From Hippasteria phrygiana (Eukaryota; Echinodermata; Asteroidea; Valvatida; Goniasteridae), in assembly GCA_037893225.1 (NCBI GenBank), contig JAZGUH010000615.1, forward strand, positions 186,001-250,000: a stretch of 64,000 nucleotides of DNA, in the 5' to 3' direction. Positions within the stretch are counted from its first letter, which is position 1. Each line of letters begins with the position of its first letter. Made by a program: the position numbers and the translations under genes. The notes beneath the pieces were generated by a model. The model saw nothing but the letters and a program-made list of their open reading frames with translations, had not been told where the DNA came from and made no database searches. Positions 60,548 through 64,000 of the stretch are shown piece after piece.

Positions 60548-60852
60548 AAAAAAACATGTTTAGCGTCCGCTTCCTTTTTTGGGGGCCGCCTAGATTTTCT
60601 ATAAAACCCGAAATGTCAACCGATCTATCGGAAAATAAAATACAAGCTTACTAAAACTATTAAAAACCACTGTAAACATGTTCAATTCTCTTGTCCAACA
60701 TGTCTCTTTCATTTTTGTGTCTTTGAACAGTCGAAAACCTACGGTTGTCGGAAATTTTAAAAAGGAATGGCTGCCATCTTTAAAAAATATATAATAAAAA
60801 GCCTCTCCTCCTTTCTTTAAAAACAAATCCGGACGCTAAACATGTTTTTTAT
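60548..60852. mobile_element. MITE family G, copy 2 (complete)
   Basis: Ends ACATGTTTAGCGTCCG and its inverse CGGACGCTAAACATGT are perfect, each next to an A or T run. Similar to 33430-33730. Non-coding. Confidence 0.75.
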
Positions 60853-61012
60853 TCTTGTCTAACCCACTGGGAAGACAGTGTAACTAGATATGCATGTCTG
60901 TATGACAGTTTTAAAGCGGGCATGGTTTTGTTTCTTCATTCAACATTCATTGTTCTTAGCAACGAAATCCTCGTAAACTTTACAGACAATTTATTTATAG
61001 TTATGGCTGCTT

Positions 61013-61263
61013 ATTAAAATGTACGATAAAAACAGAGGAAAGTGTAATAGGACCTATTTTAACGTCCTGGGCAATTCTACGCAAGTGCGACACGAGGGTC
61101 AAAATTTCAAAATGCTTTTTTTCTCAAATATCTTTTGCAAAATTGATAGGGTATATTCTGAAGTTTCCAGAAATGAAAAAAAAATTGTTCTAGACCAATT
61201 ATTTTGTAAGTTACAGCACTCTGAAGTTGACACTACGTTTATGCCACCAATCGTACATGTAGG
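61013..61263 (+). CDS. Candidate exon, unknown product
   Basis: An open frame with the start IKMYDKNRGKC and end FMPPIVHV runs to TAG|GTAAGA, a possible splice donor. The 19-mer TTATTAAAATGTACGATAA, which codes part of this start, recurs at about 63908-63926, in frame after an NVSHGG peptide. Residues are evenly mixed, with Cys spread along the frame. I do not recognise the family. It could be a decayed exon copy or chance. Confidence 0.25.
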
Positions 61264-61608
61264 TAAGAACACAAAACTTATTTCTTTTGTATTTTTCATG
61301 AATCTAATGATATTTAATTAATTGTTGTGTTAAAATAAAAACTCTCAGTGTCTATTTTTAGGAAAGTAACTTTTATTTATATGAAATTAATGTTAGATAC
61401 CCAGGATGTGCCGTCAAAATAACGCTTAGGCTTAATGTCAGTCACGATATTGTAATGTCACTCACGTTATTACATAAGTCAATAGAAGAAATTTTGAACA
61501 ATGGATGGACTGATAACTTGTCCATTACCCACAATGCAACTTAATGATGCTCATGTAATCCTGAAACATTGCTCTTGGATCCATCATATGGCCTGTTTGT
61601 TTCTCACG

Positions 61609-61716
61609 AATCCGGATCGCGATCAGTGATCCAGCCACTGGTTCGCTCCATCCATTAGGCGGAATCTGGTGAGTGAACCATCGTACGTATACAGATCACT
61701 GATCGCGATCCGGATT
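61609..61716. mobile_element. 108-bp hairpin element
   Basis: Outer arms of 23 bp (61609-61631 and 61694-61716; core CCGGATCGCGATCAGTGATC) are exact inverse copies. Inner words TGGTTCGCTC and GAGTGAACCA also pair. Looks like a tiny MITE. Confidence 0.85.
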
Positions 61717-62465
61717 TTCAAATAGGGGCATAATTATAACAAGAGTCTCACACACTACACAAGTTTTACAAGAGTGTAAAGAGGATGCCAGAGACGGCAG
61801 CAGAGAGACAGGCTGAGCACTGGAAAAAAAAATGAAAGAAAGGGGATTGTAGGAGGCATACAAGAAAAGAAATGCAGACTGAGGAACAAAGGAAAAGTAG
61901 GTCAAGAAAAAGAGAAACAGAGGAAAAGCTATCTAAGACTGATCAGAAGAAACTCTGGACAGAGAGATGTCAAAATAGAGAGAGTGTTTCAAGGAGTATT
62001 GTACTTACATGTACAATCATGGAGAAATATGATTTCTCCATGGTACAATGTAGTAACAACTTAATGTAAACTGATGTGCTACATTTCTTTGTACCACACC
62101 AAGCTGTAGATTTACAGAGTGGGGAGTGGGGGGGGGGGGGGGGGGGGTTTAACCCTAAATTATGTGTACATGTAGATTTAATAACAATGTGGTAACAACA
62201 TTTCTTGGAACCTGGCCACAATCTGACAATGTTAGTGTTCAGTTTGTTGTACATCATGTGGTATCTACTAAAAGACCGTCGCTAAATACATTTAACGGTT
62301 CCTGAACTATAACATTTTCTTAGTGATAGTAGATACCAAAATGGTGTATACTGCAAATTGAAAAAAACTAGAATCTTATACCTGACCACGTTGAATGTTG
62401 CTCACAGGCTAGGATGGGCGAGTATGTGTAAACAAATGCAGACATGTATTTTTAGCACATGTTAA
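61717..62465. other. Non-coding spacer
   Basis: Includes a 20-base G tract at 62128-62147 and an AGA-rich patch near 61880-61990. No gene. Confidence 0.4.
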
Positions 62466-63066
62466 AGGGACACATTGCCTTCAAATGTCATGAAATGTTG
62501 CTGTTTGGATATGTTCCTTATCTTTTATAAGAGTTGTTCATGCAAAAGAACACGTATAATGTGTTGTAATTAGTGAGTGGTCATTAAAAAACAAAAAATT
62601 GGCCGCTGACCCCTGACATCTGACCCGCGAAACATAGACTTATTTCCAGTAGTAAATACCACCGTCTAAATAATGCGCAAAATACGCTGTAAGAGTCTTT
62701 AGGCCGGCGCCGCAGCCAGTGGCCTTGTGAACCTATCAGATGATCGCCAGGTACCATTCTCTACCTCGCGACACATTTCGCCAGTGCTGCGCGCCGTGCC
62801 ACAGTACATCAAAATGGATCAACAGAACGTACTTCAACCAGATGCGACTGGAAATACAACTGGTGAACACGGTCCGCCATTTTGTGGAGTCAAAAAGTTG
62901 GTTCTACAAAATGGCGGACCGTTATTTGTCACGAAATTAAACAAAAAACACGCAATTTGAAGGGATAGTTATGTGAATCTTTATATTCTACTTTTAAAAA
63001 AGCTTCCCAACCATATCCGTTTCAGTTTTATAGCCCAAATCGCAAAATCCAAAGCAATGTGTCCCT
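62466..63066. mobile_element. TTAA-flanked MITE (601 bp)
   Basis: Ends AGGGACACATTGCCTT and AGGGACACATTGCTTT (read inward) are flanked by TTAA on both sides (62462-62465, 63067-63070), as in piggyBac/Kolobok-type movers. An internal perfect 16-bp inverted pair at 62870-62885 and 62906-62921 contains CAAAATGGCGGACC. No transposase. Confidence 0.85.
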
Positions 63067-63070
63067 TTAA

Positions 63071-64000
63071 AATATCCCAATACAAGTTACAACAATGCTT
63101 GAAAATTTTGAAATAGCAGTTTTACATGTCTTTTCTTCTCTCAATTCTTTCATTGTGAAAAGCAACACATCTGTTACTTTACTAACAAAGACTATTTTAC
63201 TAAAAAGGGGAGCATCTTATCCATTTTCTTCAATAAAAACTGCCTCCCGAATTCAAAATGACAAACAAAGTCAGCTTGTAAATTGTGATACATGTATGTT
63301 TAGCGTTTTTATATGTTTTATGTATTTGATACATTTTATGAAATTTAATGCATGTTCCAACCTTTAAATATCTTAAAATTATAATTATTCCTTTAAATAT
63401 AGCATAAGCAGTTAATTGGTACTTCTCTTGTTGGCAGAAAATATATTGTTTTAGTGTTAAATTGTTGTTGTTGTTAACAGGTGTAATGAATCTAATACGT
63501 AATGTCAGTCACGGAGGTTAATTTGCATTATTTGTTTAAAAATTCATGAAGAGTTTTTCCCATCTTACTACATGCGTTATAGTTACCCTATTAGCTATAA
63601 TGTTCATATGGATTTAGATCTGTAGCTCTTTTAACTTGAAGAGAAATTTTAAAATTATGTTTGACATTTTTTGGTTGCGTCGCTTTTTGTAATGTCAGTC
63701 ACGGCAGTAAACAACCCCCCCCCCCCCCTCCCCCCTAGTTGAAAAAGCTGAACATGAAATTTCAAAGTTTCAATACTGTTTTGTGTATTCAGGTCCTAGT
63801 ATCCCCCATGCCAAACATGGTTTAGCTGGATGTAATTGTTTAGACATCGGAGCTGATTTGATATTCAAAATTAGTAAAAAACGTAATGTCAGTCACGGTG
63901 GAATTGCCCTGCTGTTTATTAAAATGTACGATAAGCAATGCTAGCGCACCTAACCGAATTGTGAACACCCGCATCGATTGCAAGTCGATATTGCATAAAA
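63071..64000. other. AT-rich end region with repeated 16-mer
   Basis: GTAATGTCAGTCACGG occurs at 63500, 63690 and 63883. A C tract lies near 63715-63735. Otherwise AT-rich. Possible exon pieces, not proven. Confidence 0.4.

Noticed and set aside
1..64000. CRISPR array or prokaryotic defence island
   Set aside because: No regularly spaced identical repeats with unique spacers, and gene structure is eukaryotic.

Overview
This is a eukaryotic, animal, non-coding-rich window. There is no operon-like gene packing, coding exons are short and separated by introns with GT...AG ends, and most of the DNA is repeat-derived. A tRNA-derived SINE, many small inverted-repeat DNA transposons, TACATGTA-rich spacers and an intronless rhodopsin-class receptor fit a marine deuterostome invertebrate. 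An echinoderm, perhaps a sea star, is my best guess. That assignment is inference and was not tested against any database.

Only three loci are convincingly protein coding. (1) A complete four-exon minus-strand gene at 49879-51884 encodes a 338-residue 2'-5'-oligoadenylate synthase (OAS)-like nucleotidyltransferase. All three introns have canonical ends and the codon phases join exactly. (2) An intronless plus-strand class A GPCR of 390 residues lies at 58943-60115. (3) Two phase-compatible minus-strand exons (28377-28628 and 25314-25377) begin a type II membrane protein: cytoplasmic tail, one membrane helix, coiled coil, then a Cys-Pro-Pro-Gly start that looks like entry into a collagen-like stalk. 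Weaker coding candidates lie at 8530-8620 (minus), 38764 onward (plus, behind a TATA box) and 61013-61263 (plus).

The rest is a record of transposition. 0-5 kb: AACAAAATCC foldback, a tandem tRNA-SINE pair, an old inverted-repeat element. 6.8-12.1 kb: a 658-bp TTAA-flanked MITE, a pogo-like MITE, a duplicated poly-G segment, a hAT-like MITE and a 400-bp foldback. 12.5-19 kb: SINE fragments, two short tandem repeats and dispersed repeats. 19.8-22.3 kb: a 1217-bp inverted-repeat transposon with an exact TAT duplication, and a second copy of the 658-bp MITE. 25-28.6 kb: the collagen-like gene start, interleaved with a SINE array. 30-46 kb: three CACTG-ended MITEs in all (the third at 53.2 kb), dispersed repeats, microsatellites and perfect palindromes. 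48.1-48.8 kb: a mariner-type element with 195-bp terminal inverted repeats and a transposase remnant. 49.5-51.9 kb: a GC-rich hairpin, then the OAS-like gene. 53-58 kb: more SINE arrays and MITEs. 58.9-60.1 kb: the GPCR. 60.5-64 kb: more MITEs and a repeated 16-mer.

The genes do not form a pathway. The OAS-like gene is the most interesting. It keeps the fold landmarks of the dsRNA-sensing OAS family, but its third catalytic carboxylate position reads Ser, so it may be a non-catalytic or altered sensor. A strong hairpin lies just downstream of it.
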